From assembly GCF_016863135.1 (NCBI RefSeq), contig NZ_BOOH01000076.1, forward strand, positions 1 through 39,372: DNA of 39,372 bases, written 5' to 3'. The notes below the pieces were generated by a model. It did not search any database. It saw nothing but the letters and a program-made list of their open reading frames with translations, and was not told the DNA's origin. This DNA comes from Planobispora longispora (lineage in GTDB: Bacteria > Actinomycetota > Actinomycetes > Streptosporangiales > Streptosporangiaceae). Shown here piece by piece: positions 13,344-21,697 of the stretch (positions within the stretch are counted from its first letter, which is position 1; the number at the start of each line of letters is the position of its first letter). A program made the translations under genes and the position numbers.

Positions 13344-15415
13344 TCACGGCCGGGCGCCGAGGGCGGCGAGTTTCGTGCGGACCCGATCCGCGTCGAAGCG
13401 GTGCACGGCGTCGAGGACGGCCAGGGTGCGCTCCCACGTGTCCCGGGCGGCCTCGACGTCACCGGCGGCGCTGTACGCGTCGCCCAGCCGGGCGAGGAGC
13501 ACGCCTTCGCCGTCGCGGTCGCCGAGGTCCCGGCGGAGGCCCAGGGCGTGGCGGTAGCACACCGCCGCCCGGTCGTGGCGGCCGAGCCGGTACTCGGCGT
13601 CGCCGAGGTTGTGCCAGGTGATCGCTTGCCCGCGACGATCACCGAGCTCTACGAACTGGGCGAACGCCTCCCGGTACGACGCGATGGCCTGCTCCTGGTC
13701 GCCGAGCGTGGAGTGGTACCAGCCGACCGCGTTGAAGGCCTCGGCCCGTCCGCCCGGCTCGTCCGCGGACCGGTAGAGGAGCAGGGCCTGACGGGCGTGG
13801 TCGAGTGCTTCGGCGTGGTGACCCCGCCGGGCCCGTACCCGGGCCAGGAACATCAGGGCTCCCGCCTGCCCGAGCGGATCATCGGCGTGCCGGAAGAGGT
13901 CGACGGCGTGATGGAGGTGTTCCCGCGCCTCGTCGAAGCGCCCCAGGCGGAACTCCGCCTGGCCGAGGTTCCGACGGGCTCGGGCCAGCGCCGCCGGGTC
14001 GGATGCGCGCTGCGCGACCGCGACGGCGATCCGTTCCACGGTCGCGAGCCCGTCCCAGTCACCGCGCAGGCAGAGGAAGCCCTGCAGAGCCTGGGCGAGT
14101 TGCCGCGCTCGCCCGTCGAACCCGGCGGCGGCGCTCTCCACCATGGCGACCAGGGTCTGACGCTCGGCGGTGAACCAGGCCAGGGCCTCGTCGTAGGTGG
14201 CGGGGACTTCCGCTTCGGTGGCCGGCCGCGGGGGAGGAAGCGCGACCGGGTCCTGCCGAGGCTCGATCAGCCTGCTCGCCGTGCACGCGAGGTGCAGGTA
14301 GTGGTCCATCAGCCGGCGGCTCGCGGCGCGCCGCTCGTCGTCGGTGTCGTCACGGTGCGTTCGTTCCATGGAGTAGACCCGCAGAAGGTCGTGGCAGAGG
14401 TACCGGCCGGGAAGATGTTCGAAAATCAGGTGCGATCGGCTCAACTCGGTCAACGTCGATGACGCGTGAGCCACGGACAGGGCAGCCAGGCAGGCCGCCG
14501 ACGCGACGGACACCTCCGGCCCGGGATGGAGGCCGAACAGCCGGAACATCCGCGCGGCGTCCGGGGACAACGCATGGTACGACCACGACAACACCGCGCG
14601 CACGTCACCCGCCGCGTCGTCGTCGCTCAACACGTCCAGCCGTCGATGCGCCTCGCGGAGCTGCCGGGCGAACGCGGCCAGGGGGAACGCGGGGCGGGCG
14701 GCGGCGTGAGCGGTGACGATGGCCAGGGCGAGAGGCAGCCGCGCGCACCGCGTGATGATCTCCTCGACGGCCTCCGGCTCGGCTGCCACCCGTTCCGGGC
14801 CGAGGCGCTGCTCCATCAGCCGGTGCGCGTCGTGCCCGGGCAGCAGGTCGAGTGTCACCGAGTGAGCGGCGTCCGCCGTGACCAGGCCGGTCAATTCACG
14901 GCGGCCGGTCACCAGCACCACACTGCCCGGAGAGCCGGGGAGCAGCGGGCGGACCTGTTCGGCGTCGCGGGCGTTGTCCAGAACCAGCAGCATCCGTCTG
15001 GTGGCCACCAGGCTGCGGTAGAGCGCGACCTGAACCTCCGCGGAGTCCGGGATCCGCCGGGGTGACAGCTGGAACGCGTCCAGGAACCCGCGGACGGCCT
15101 CCCCCGGCGCCATCGCCGATGCGGCCGGGCCGAATCCGCGCAGGTTCACATACAGCTGCCCGTCGGGGAACTCGTGGGCCACCCGATGCGCCCAGTGCAC
15201 GGCCAGTGTGGTCTTGCCCACGCCGGCCGCGGGGAGGCGCGTCCGAGCGCGGCCTGGCGCATCTCCCACGTGACCCAGCTCACGACGAGCACGCCCAGGC
15301 CGATGCCGACCGGCCAGCTCCAGTCCTGGGTGAAGACGTTCGTCAGGGCGCCCGCCAGGAAAGCCAGGGCGGTCGAGACGCCTGCCGGAAGCCCTCGCCT
15401 CACCCATCCAGCCAC
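13344..15415 (-). pseudogene. NB-ARC/TPR STAND protein, broken between membrane anchor and P-loop
   Basis: From GTG at 15415 the first ~60 codons read as a membrane anchor: STALAFLAGALTNVFTQDWSW, then VGIGLGVLVVSWVTWEM. That frame then runs into nonsense. The P-loop GVGKTTLAVHWAHRVA (about 15180-15226) lies in another frame that stays open to the stop at 13344 and encodes the NB-ARC core (LYVNLRGFGP, MLLVLDNARDAEQVRPLLPG, LPLALAIV), an arm region and then TPR repeats (FRLGRFDEAREHL, NLGDAEYRLGRHDRA). The segment that normally joins the two, with DFTGR and the first strand of the P-loop, is missing. An ATG at 15407 can open the long frame (687 codons) but its first ~60 residues look unrelated. 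Most simply a deletion that also shifted frame, or an assembly error. Intact relatives are cytoplasmic signalling ATPases. Confidence 0.6.
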
Positions 15416-15459
15416 GGCCTCACCATCCAGCGAGCATCAAGCGCAGGGGCGGTTGCCAA

Positions 15460-15483
15460 TCACTATTCCAGTCACTATTCCAG
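15460..15483. repeat. 12-bp tandem duplication
   Basis: TCACTATTCCAG occurs twice head to tail (15460-15471, 15472-15483) in the 133 bp between the broken NB-ARC gene and the end of the aromatic operon. AT-richer than its surroundings. Function unknown. Confidence 0.75.
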
Positions 15484-15548
15484 CCGATGCGCACCGGTTG
15501 CCGCGACCGGCCGGACGGACGGATCCGGGGGATGCCGGCGTCCCGCGG

Positions 15549-16484
15549 TCAGGGGCGGTCGCGGGGGCGCTCGCGGGCGGACGGGATCGGGGCGGGGGCG
15601 ACGCCGGCGACGACGGTGTTGGAGACGGAGCCGATGCCCTCGACGGTGAGGGTGACGGTGTCGCCGGGCTCCAGCGGAGGCGGGTCCTGGCGGCCGCGCA
15701 GGCCCCACAGCTCGGCGAGGCAGCCGCCGTTGCCGCAGGTGCCCGAGCCGAGCACGTCGCCGGGCCGTACCCAGGCGCCCCGGGAGGCGTAGGCGACCAG
15801 GTCCTCGAACGGCCAGCCCATGTTCGACAGCAGGTCCCGGCCCACCTCGGCCCCGTTGACCTCGGCCGTCAGCGCCAGGCGCAGGAAGCCGTCGGCGTCG
15901 CGGTACGGCTCCAGCTCGTCGGCCGTGACCAGCCACGGCCCGAGGGTGGTGGCGGAGTCCTTGCCCTTGCAGGGGCCGAGTCCGACCTGCATCTCCCGTG
16001 ACTGCAGGTCACGGGCCGACCAGTCATTGAAGATCGTGTAGCCGAAGATGTGGTCACGGGCCTGTTCGGGGGAGAGGTCGCGGCCCTCGCGGCCGATGAC
16101 CGCGGCCACCTCCAGCTCGAAGTCCAGGGCGTGGCAGCCCGGCGGCACGGGGACGTCGTCGTGGGCGCCGATCATCGCGTAGGGGTTGGTGAAGTAGAAG
16201 GTCGGCGCGTCGTACCAGGCGTCCGGGACGCCCGCCGCGCCGCTCACGCTGCGGCGGACGCCCTCGACGTGCTCCTCGAAGGTGACGAAGTCGCGGACCG
16301 CGGGCGGCTCGACCGGCGGGAGCAGCCGCACCTCGGCCAGCGGCACGGCCGCTCCGGTGTCCGGGAGGGATCCGGTACGGATGACGTCCAGGAGCCCGGC
16401 TCCCGGCGGGAAGGGCAGGATCGCGTCGCCGTCGACGATGCCGCTGCGGCGCAGACCCTGATGGCGGTAGGTGGCCAGACGCAT
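15549..16484 (-). CDS. Fumarylacetoacetate hydrolase family protein, aromatic operon gene 6
   Basis: 311 residues from ATG at 16484 with GGAGA 5 nt upstream. FAH fold with a short N-terminal domain and a C-terminal catalytic domain: metal ligands in FELEVAAVIGREGRDLS, then YTIFNDWSARDLQSREMQ and GPCKGKDSATTLGPWLVT, ending in PGDVLGSGTCGNGG. Family members hydrolyse C-C bonds of ring-cleaved diketo acids, hydrate 2-oxo-dienoates, or decarboxylate. Last gene of the operon, 27 bp after the extradiol-type dioxygenase, so it most probably processes the ring-opened product. Which of the three chemistries applies cannot be decided here. Confidence 0.9.
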   Translation of the reverse strand: MRLATYRHQGLRRSGIVDGDAILPFPPGAGLLDVIRTGSLPDTGAAVPLAEVRLLPPVEPPAVRDFVTFEEHVEGVRRSVSGAAGVPDAWYDAPTFYFTNPYAMIGAHDDVPVPPGCHALDFELEVAAVIGREGRDLSPEQARDHIFGYTIFNDWSARDLQSREMQVGLGPCKGKDSATTLGPWLVTADELEPYRDADGFLRLALTAEVNGAEVGRDLLSNMGWPFEDLVAYASRGAWVRPGDVLGSGTCGNGGCLAELWGLRGRQDPPPLEPGDTVTLTVEGIGSVSNTVVAGVAPAPIPSARERPRDRP

Positions 16485-16511
16485 GGTGCTCTCCGGATAG
16501 CCAGGTGCGGA

Positions 16512-17450
16512 TCAGACGGGCGGGGCGACGAAGACGCCGCGGTCGACGTCGTTGAACGACTCCTTGGCGACCAGCTCGTTCATCGGGTTGGCGGTGCCCC
16601 ACTGGTCGGTGACCTCCGGCTGGGAGAAGTCGTGGACGTGCGGGTGCCAGGCGTCCTCGTCCAGCTCCTCCAGCTCGGTGGTGTACTCCACGGTGTTGCC
16701 GTGCGGGTCCATGAAGTAGGAGAAGGTGTTGTCGCCCGCCAGGTGGCGGCCGGGGCCCCAGACCATGCGCACCCCGGCGCGCAGCAGCCGGCCGGTGCCG
16801 TACATGTACTCGTCCAGGCCGCGCAGTTCGAAGCTGATGTGGTGCAGCGAAGCGTGCGGGCCGCGCGCGATGGCCATGCTGTGGTGCTGGGGGTTGCAGC
16901 GCATGAAGTGCATGACCTGGCCCATGCGCGGGTGGGCCAGGGTGTCGGAGAGCGCGAAGTCCAGGTGGGTCTCGTACCAGACGCGGGTGGCGTCGATGTC
17001 GGGGGAGTTGAGCACCACGTGCGAGAGCCGGACCGGCACGGACTCCTTGGCCTCCAGCCTGCGGTGGGCGCGCACGGCGACGTCGGCGGAGACCTCGACG
17101 GTGCGGCCGTCGAGGTCGAAGAAGCGGAAGCCGTACCCGCCGCCGGGGGTGTCGATCTTCCCGGGCTCGGAGATCAGCCGGACGCCCGCGGCGCGCAGCC
17201 GCTCGGCGAGGGCGTCGACGTCGGCCGGGGCGGCGGCGCCGAAGGCGATCAGGTCCAGGCGCTTCTCCTCGGCCTGGCGCAGCCGGATGATGTACTGCTC
17301 GGGCGAGCCCTCGGCGGCCAGGAACGAGATGCCGCCGTCGTTGGCGACCTCGGTCAGGCCCCAGACGCCGGAGTAGAACTCGCGCTGCCTGGCGTAGTCG
17401 GGCACCGCCAGGTCGACGTGGCGCAGATGGGTGATGAGACGGTCGGTCAT
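16512..17450 (-). CDS. Extradiol (VOC) ring-cleavage dioxygenase
   Basis: 312 residues from ATG at 17450; GAGGAAC is 7 nt upstream. Two-domain vicinal-oxygen-chelate protein of the 2,3-dihydroxybiphenyl/catechol 2,3-dioxygenase type. The N-terminal half (HLRHVDLAVPDYARQREFY) is the non-catalytic repeat. The C-terminal half has the Fe(II) triad: His144 in RLSHVVLNSP, His203/204 in SLHHISFEL and Glu255 in GNTVEYTTEL. It would open a catechol-like ring with O2, next to the hydroxyl pair. Flanked by a hydrolase of the FAH family and an ACMSD-like decarboxylase, it forms the core of a meta-cleavage route. Confidence 0.92.
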   Translation of the reverse strand: MTDRLITHLRHVDLAVPDYARQREFYSGVWGLTEVANDGGISFLAAEGSPEQYIIRLRQAEEKRLDLIAFGAAAPADVDALAERLRAAGVRLISEPGKIDTPGGGYGFRFFDLDGRTVEVSADVAVRAHRRLEAKESVPVRLSHVVLNSPDIDATRVWYETHLDFALSDTLAHPRMGQVMHFMRCNPQHHSMAIARGPHASLHHISFELRGLDEYMYGTGRLLRAGVRMVWGPGRHLAGDNTFSYFMDPHGNTVEYTTELEELDEDAWHPHVHDFSQPEVTDQWGTANPMNELVAKESFNDVDRGVFVAPPV

Positions 17451-17471
17451 GGTCGTTGTTCCTCGGAGTCC

Positions 17472-18503
17472 TCAGAGATCGAAGAGGGCGGCGGCGTTGC
17501 CGCCGCGGATCGCGTCGTGGGCGGCCCGGTCGAACCCGGCCGCGCGCAGCCGGTCCAGGGGGTCCTCGACGCCCATGTCGAAGGGGAAGTCGGAGCCGAG
17601 CAGCACCTGGGACGCTCCGGCGGCGCCGACGAGGGCGCGCAGGGCGGCGGGCTCGTAGACGAGGGAGTCGAACCAGATCCGCCCCAGGTAGGAGCTGGGC
17701 GGCTCGGCGCAGCCACCGGCCTCGGGCCGCACCCGCCAGCCGTGGTCGGCCCGGCCCAGGTACGTGGGCAGGTATCCGCCGCCGTGCGCGGCGAGGACCT
17801 TCAGCTCCGGGTGCCGGTCCAGCACCCCGGAGAAGATCAGATGCGACAGGGCGACGGCGTTCTCGACCGGCTGGCCGACGACGTTGGACAGGTAGAAGCG
17901 GTCGAGCCGCTCGTCCAGCGTGCAGCCGAACGGGTGCAGGAAGACCACCGCCCCGCTCTCCGCCGCCCGCGTCCAGAACGCCTCGTACGCCGGGTCCGAC
18001 AACTCCCGGCCGGGGCCGTGGGAGGAGATCTCCACGCCCTTCAGGCCCAGCCCCAGGGCGTGGTCCAGGAGCTTCACCATCAGCGAGGGGTGCTGGAGCG
18101 GGACCAGGCCCAGGCCGTACAGCCGGTCCGGGGCCTGCGCGCAGTGCTCGGCGACGCCCTCGCCGGCCAGGCGGCAGACCTGCTCGGCGAGATCCTCGCC
18201 GGCCCAGTAGTGGTAGTGCGACGGGGACGGGCTGACGATCTGCGCGTCCACCCCGGCGGCGTCCATGTCGGCCAGCCGTACCGGCGCCTGCGTGAGCCGC
18301 GCGATCCGCTCGCCGACCATCCGGCCCGAGACCGCCATGGACTCGGGGCCGTTGCGGTGGGCGTCCAGCTCCCGGTGCTCCTGGAGTCCCGGCTGCCCGG
18401 CCACGGCCTGCTCGACCTGCGGCAGGATCACGTGCGCGTGCGCGTCGACAGTTCTCATCGGCTCGGTGCTCGTGGGCTCGGTGCTCGTGGTGTCGGTGTT
18501 CAT
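17472..18503 (-). CDS. ACMSD-like amidohydrolase/decarboxylase
   Basis: 343 residues from ATG at 18503, which overlaps the FAD hydroxylase stop as ATGA. An alternative start is Met16 (18458), after a 15-bp duplicated STEP-coding stretch. Amidohydrolase-2 (TIM barrel) family: metal ligands His22 and His24 in VDAHAHV, a His in VVFLHPFG, another in VLAAHGGGYLP, and the catalytic Asp in LLGSDFPFDMG. Relatives are ACMS decarboxylase, gamma-resorcylate decarboxylase and similar non-oxidative decarboxylases, and some hydrolases. In this operon it probably removes a carboxyl group from an aromatic acid or ring-cleaved semialdehyde. Confidence 0.9.
   Translation of the reverse strand: MNTDTTSTEPTSTEPMRTVDAHAHVILPQVEQAVAGQPGLQEHRELDAHRNGPESMAVSGRMVGERIARLTQAPVRLADMDAAGVDAQIVSPSPSHYHYWAGEDLAEQVCRLAGEGVAEHCAQAPDRLYGLGLVPLQHPSLMVKLLDHALGLGLKGVEISSHGPGRELSDPAYEAFWTRAAESGAVVFLHPFGCTLDERLDRFYLSNVVGQPVENAVALSHLIFSGVLDRHPELKVLAAHGGGYLPTYLGRADHGWRVRPEAGGCAEPPSSYLGRIWFDSLVYEPAALRALVGAAGASQVLLGSDFPFDMGVEDPLDRLRAAGFDRAAHDAIRGGNAAALFDL
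18459..18490. repeat. 15-bp tandem duplication at the amidohydrolase N-terminus
   Basis: GGCTCGGTGCTCGTG is repeated head to tail within these bases. It keeps the reading frame and encodes the repeated tetrapeptide Ser-Thr-Glu-Pro just before the conserved MRTVDAHAHV start. It adds a short disordered N-terminal tag to the enzyme. Confidence 0.7.
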
Positions 18504-19627
18504 GGGCGCTGCGTCACCATCGCGGCGATCCGCCCCATCAGCCCCGGCACGTCCGCGTCCGGCACCGGGTTCAGCTGCCAGTCGGCCAGCCGCACGGACG
18601 CCTCGACCACGGCCTTCGCACGCTCGTGGCGGCGGTCCATGAAGGCGTCGAACAACGGCTGGTCGATCCGGTCGGCGGCGAGCAGCAGCTCGGCCAGGAC
18701 GGCGGCGTCCTCCAGGCACTGGGCGGCGCCCTGGGCGAGGGTGGGCGGGCAGGCGTGGGCGGCGTCGCCGATCAGGACGACGCGCCCGCGGTTCCAGGGC
18801 CGGTCCACCAGCAGCGACTCGAACCAGGTGTAGTTGATGCGCTCCGGGTCGGTGATGTCGGCGCGGATCTCGTCCCAGGCGCCGCCGTACCCCTGGGCCA
18901 GGGCCAGCATGTGGGCGGGCTTGTCGGCGTCGGCGACCGACTCGCGCGGCCGGGCCTTCTCCACCAGGTAGGCGTACATGGTGTCCTCGCCCGTGGGGCA
19001 GTACCCGGCGATGAAGCACGGGCCGCCGTAGATCAGGTCGGTGCGCTCGACGTCCTTGGGGCGGCGGGTGTGGACGCGCCAGATGCCCATGCCGGCCGGC
19101 TGGGGGACGACGTCGATCCCGATGAGCCGGCGGACCGCGGAGCGGATGCCGTCGGCGCCCACGACCAGGTCGTAGGTCTCTGCGGTCCCGTCGGACAGCT
19201 CCGCCCGCACGCCGTCGCCGGTGTCGGTCAGGGCGGTCACGGTCAGGCCCGGCCGGAGCCGCGCGCCGGCGTCCCGTACGGCGTCGGCGAGGATCGCGGC
19301 CAGCTCGGGGCGGTTCATGCCGAGCGTCGCCGGCAGGCCGGGGCCGCCGGTGCGGGCGTCGGGGATCTCGGCGATTAGGTCCCCGCCGGGGGTCCGCAGG
19401 CCGAGGGAGTCGAAGGCGAAGCCCGAGGCGCCGACCCGGTCCCAGACGCCGAGGTCGCGCAGGACCCGCAGCGCGTTGCCCTGCAGCGTGATGCCCGAGC
19501 CGAGCACGGTGGGCTCCGGGTTGATCTCCGCGACGTCCACGGCGACGCCGCCGCGGGCGAGCAGGATCGCCAGGGCCGATCCGGCGGTGCCGCCCCCGAC
19601 GATGAGGACGTTCCCTGGTGCTGTCAT
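18500..19627 (-). CDS. FAD-dependent aromatic hydroxylase
   Basis: 375 residues from ATG at 19627, GAGG 5-6 nt upstream. Group A flavoprotein monooxygenase: VLIVGGGTAGSALAILLARGG (GGGTAG at 11-16), DG motif VVGADGIRSAVRRLIG, GD motif VVLIGDAAHACPPTLAQGAAQC. Resembles salicylate hydroxylase, 6-hydroxynicotinate monooxygenase and kynurenine monooxygenase-type enzymes in size and motif spacing. It would hydroxylate an aromatic acid, producing the dihydroxylated ring for the downstream extradiol enzyme. It starts 8 bp after the cyclase-family gene ends. Only about 23% of positions would need to differ to change substrate, so none is named. Confidence 0.9.
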   Translation of the reverse strand: MTAPGNVLIVGGGTAGSALAILLARGGVAVDVAEINPEPTVLGSGITLQGNALRVLRDLGVWDRVGASGFAFDSLGLRTPGGDLIAEIPDARTGGPGLPATLGMNRPELAAILADAVRDAGARLRPGLTVTALTDTGDGVRAELSDGTAETYDLVVGADGIRSAVRRLIGIDVVPQPAGMGIWRVHTRRPKDVERTDLIYGGPCFIAGYCPTGEDTMYAYLVEKARPRESVADADKPAHMLALAQGYGGAWDEIRADITDPERINYTWFESLLVDRPWNRGRVVLIGDAAHACPPTLAQGAAQCLEDAAVLAELLLAADRIDQPLFDAFMDRRHERAKAVVEASVRLADWQLNPVPDADVPGLMGRIAAMVTQRP

Positions 19628-19634
19628 GGAGACC

Positions 19635-20594
19635 TCACTTGATGGCGATGGGGTTGACGGGGGAGCCGACCGCGCCGGTGACGGGCAGCGGGGCGGCGGT
19701 GAGGAAGAACTCGTACACGCCGTCGGCGGCGCAGTGCGCGGCCAGGGCGTCCAGGTCCCACATCTCGCCGATGAGGAGCCCGATGTGGGGGATGACGACC
19801 TGGTGCAGGGGCTGGAAGGCGTGGTCGAACTCGTTGGGACGGACCTCGAACCCCCAGGTGTCGGTGGCGACGGCGGCGATCTCGGTGCGGTGCAGCCAGC
19901 CGGCGGCGGTGAACGACAGGCCCGGGGCGGGGCCGCCGGCGTAGTCGCCCCAGCCGTCGCGGCGGGCCCGGGTGAGCTGCCCGGTGCGCACGCACACGAT
20001 GTCGCCGCGGCCGATCGCGACGCCGTGCGCCTCGGCGGTGGCGACCAGGTGCTCCTCGGTGACGGCGAAGCCGTCCGGCAGCTCGCCGTCGTCCCCGAGC
20101 ACGCGGCCGACGTCGAGCAGGACGCCGCGGCCCGCCACGGCCGCGGCCATGTGCTCGATGCCGGTGACCAGGTCGCCGGCCGAGGTGACGACCCTGTCGG
20201 CGGGACGGCCGTTCCATGCCAGGCCGTGGTCGAAGATGTGGCCCAGGCCGTCCCACTGGGTGGAGCACTGCAGCGGCATGGCGATGACGTCGTCCGCGCC
20301 GCCGAACCCGTGCGGGAAGCCCTGGTCGCCGTGGACGGCGTCCGTGCCGGTGTCGGTCATGGTGTGCACCGGGTTGGTACGGCGCCGCCAGCCCTTCTGC
20401 GGCCCGTCGGTGTCGAAGCTCTGGGAGAGGGAGAAGGACACGCCGTGCCGTACCAGCGCGGCGGCCTCGCGGCGCTTGGCCCCGTCGATGAAGTTGACGG
20501 TGCCCAGGACGTCGTCGTCGCCCCAGCGGCCCCAGTTGGAGTACTTCGCGGCGGCCTCGGCGATGGCGCCCTCGGGGTCGGTGCGGTCCGGCAT
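19635..20594 (-). CDS. Cyclase-family metal-dependent hydrolase
   Basis: 319 residues from ATG at 20594, forming a TGATG overlap with the preceding stop; GGGAGG lies upstream. The 11-residue longer reading was rejected. Pfam 'Cyclase' family (kynurenine formamidase, isatin hydrolase and relatives). This subgroup has QWDGLGHIFD in place of the usual HxGTHxD metal motif, and NPIAIK-like C-termini are common. Members hydrolyse amides or lactams such as N-formylkynurenine or isatin, or act on lactones. In this operon it may open an amide, or act on a ring-cleavage product. Confidence 0.88.
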   Translation of the reverse strand: MPDRTDPEGAIAEAAAKYSNWGRWGDDDVLGTVNFIDGAKRREAAALVRHGVSFSLSQSFDTDGPQKGWRRRTNPVHTMTDTGTDAVHGDQGFPHGFGGADDVIAMPLQCSTQWDGLGHIFDHGLAWNGRPADRVVTSAGDLVTGIEHMAAAVAGRGVLLDVGRVLGDDGELPDGFAVTEEHLVATAEAHGVAIGRGDIVCVRTGQLTRARRDGWGDYAGGPAPGLSFTAAGWLHRTEIAAVATDTWGFEVRPNEFDHAFQPLHQVVIPHIGLLIGEMWDLDALAAHCAADGVYEFFLTAAPLPVTGAVGSPVNPIAIK

Positions 20595-21589
20595 CACACC
20601 TCCCGGGAGGACGGTTCGGCCACGCACCGGTTGCGCTGGACGCCCAGACCGGTGATCGTCCCCTCCATCACGTCGCCGGGACGGAGCAGCCGGCCCCAGT
20701 GCATGCCGTTCCCGGCCGGGCTGCCGGTGAGCACCAGGTCGCCGGGGAGCAGCTCCACGGTCTGCGAGACGTGGGAGACCAGCCGCGCCACATCGAAGAT
20801 CATGTCCTTGGTGGACTCGTCCTGCATCGCCTCGCCGTTGAGCCGGAGGGTCACCCGCAGGTCACCGGGGTCGGCGACGAAGGCGGACGGCACCAGGTAG
20901 GGGCCGAGCGGGGTGAAGGTCGGGGCGTTCTTGGCCCGCAGCCAGTCGGTGCCGATCTCCGGCATGTCGCGGCGGAACACCAGCTCGCGGGCCGTGAGGT
21001 CGTTGGCGATGGTGTAGGCGGCGACGTGCTCCAGCGCGCGCTCGGCCGGGACCCGGAAGGCCGGGCGGCCGATCACCGCCGCCAGCTCCAGCTCCCAGTC
21101 CGGCTTGGCGCACCAGGACGGGATCACCACGTCGTCGTACGGGCCGGTGACGGAGGAGGGCAGGCCGATGAACACGTACGGCCGGTCCTCGGCGGCGCGG
21201 CGGTCCATCATCGCGGCGACCTCGGCCCGCACCTGCTCGGCGGGGCGGCCGTCCGCGGGCTCGTGCGCCACCGCCAGGTCGATGACGTGGGTGCGGTAGT
21301 TGGCGCCGGACTGCAGGATCTGCCGGGGCTCGACGGGGGCGTGCACCCGCAGCTCCGCGAGCGGCAGCCACGTGCCCTCCGCCGATCCGGCGGCGGCGCG
21401 CAGCAGCGGCAGCGCGGTGTCCCAGCGTTCCAGCAGGGCCCGCGTGGTCAGGTCCGGTGCGCCGAGCGCGGGGACGGTGCGCAGGTCCAGGGCCCGGTCT
21501 CCGGCGACGAGACCGGGGAAGGCCGGGCCGTCGCCTGCGGAGAAGGTGCCGACCGCGAACGGGCCGGCAAGAGGCGAGTGTGTTTCCAC
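20594..21589 (-). CDS. Fumarylacetoacetate hydrolase family protein, aromatic operon gene 1
   Basis: 331 residues from GTG at 21589, with GGAGGAAA 6-7 nt upstream. FAH family: SGANYRTHVIDLA, metal-binding WELELAAVIGRPAFRVP, YTIANDLTARELVFR, AKNAPTFTPLGPYLVP and PGDLVLTGSPAGNG. Motif spacing differs from the other FAH protein in the operon, so they probably act at different steps. First gene of the six-gene operon; its promoter shares 108 bp with the divergent LysR regulator. Confidence 0.9.
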   Translation of the reverse strand: METHSPLAGPFAVGTFSAGDGPAFPGLVAGDRALDLRTVPALGAPDLTTRALLERWDTALPLLRAAAGSAEGTWLPLAELRVHAPVEPRQILQSGANYRTHVIDLAVAHEPADGRPAEQVRAEVAAMMDRRAAEDRPYVFIGLPSSVTGPYDDVVIPSWCAKPDWELELAAVIGRPAFRVPAERALEHVAAYTIANDLTARELVFRRDMPEIGTDWLRAKNAPTFTPLGPYLVPSAFVADPGDLRVTLRLNGEAMQDESTKDMIFDVARLVSHVSQTVELLPGDLVLTGSPAGNGMHWGRLLRPGDVMEGTITGLGVQRNRCVAEPSSREV

Positions 21590-21614
21590 GATGTTTCCTC
21601 CCGGTGCGGTGCCC

Positions 21615-21629
21615 TTAACCTTGGGCTAA
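21615..21629. promoter_or_regulatory. LysR-type binding site candidate
   Basis: TTAACCTTGGGCTAA is a near-palindrome carrying the T-N11-A pattern of LysR-type boxes, centred 68-83 bp upstream of the regulator's start and 26-40 bp upstream of the operon's GTG start. A second AT-richer stretch, TTCTCCTGATTGAGGAA (21651-21667), lies between it and the regulator gene. Typical LTTR layout; untested. Confidence 0.45.
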
Positions 21630-21697
21630 CCGGGCGGATCTGGGAAATCGATTCTCCTGATTGAGGAAATCCACCGGATGGATAATGAGGAGGGGTC

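Noticed and set aside
16050-18833. 927-codon rightward reading
   Set aside because: Antisense shadow of the extradiol dioxygenase, amidohydrolase and hydroxylase genes; GC-rich third positions keep such frames open.
21583-21599. GGAAACATCGT shared with the palindrome at 10766-10782
   Set aside because: Here it is formed by a ribosome-binding site and start codon and lacks the second arm (GGAAACATCGTGGAAAC), so a common regulator is not supported.
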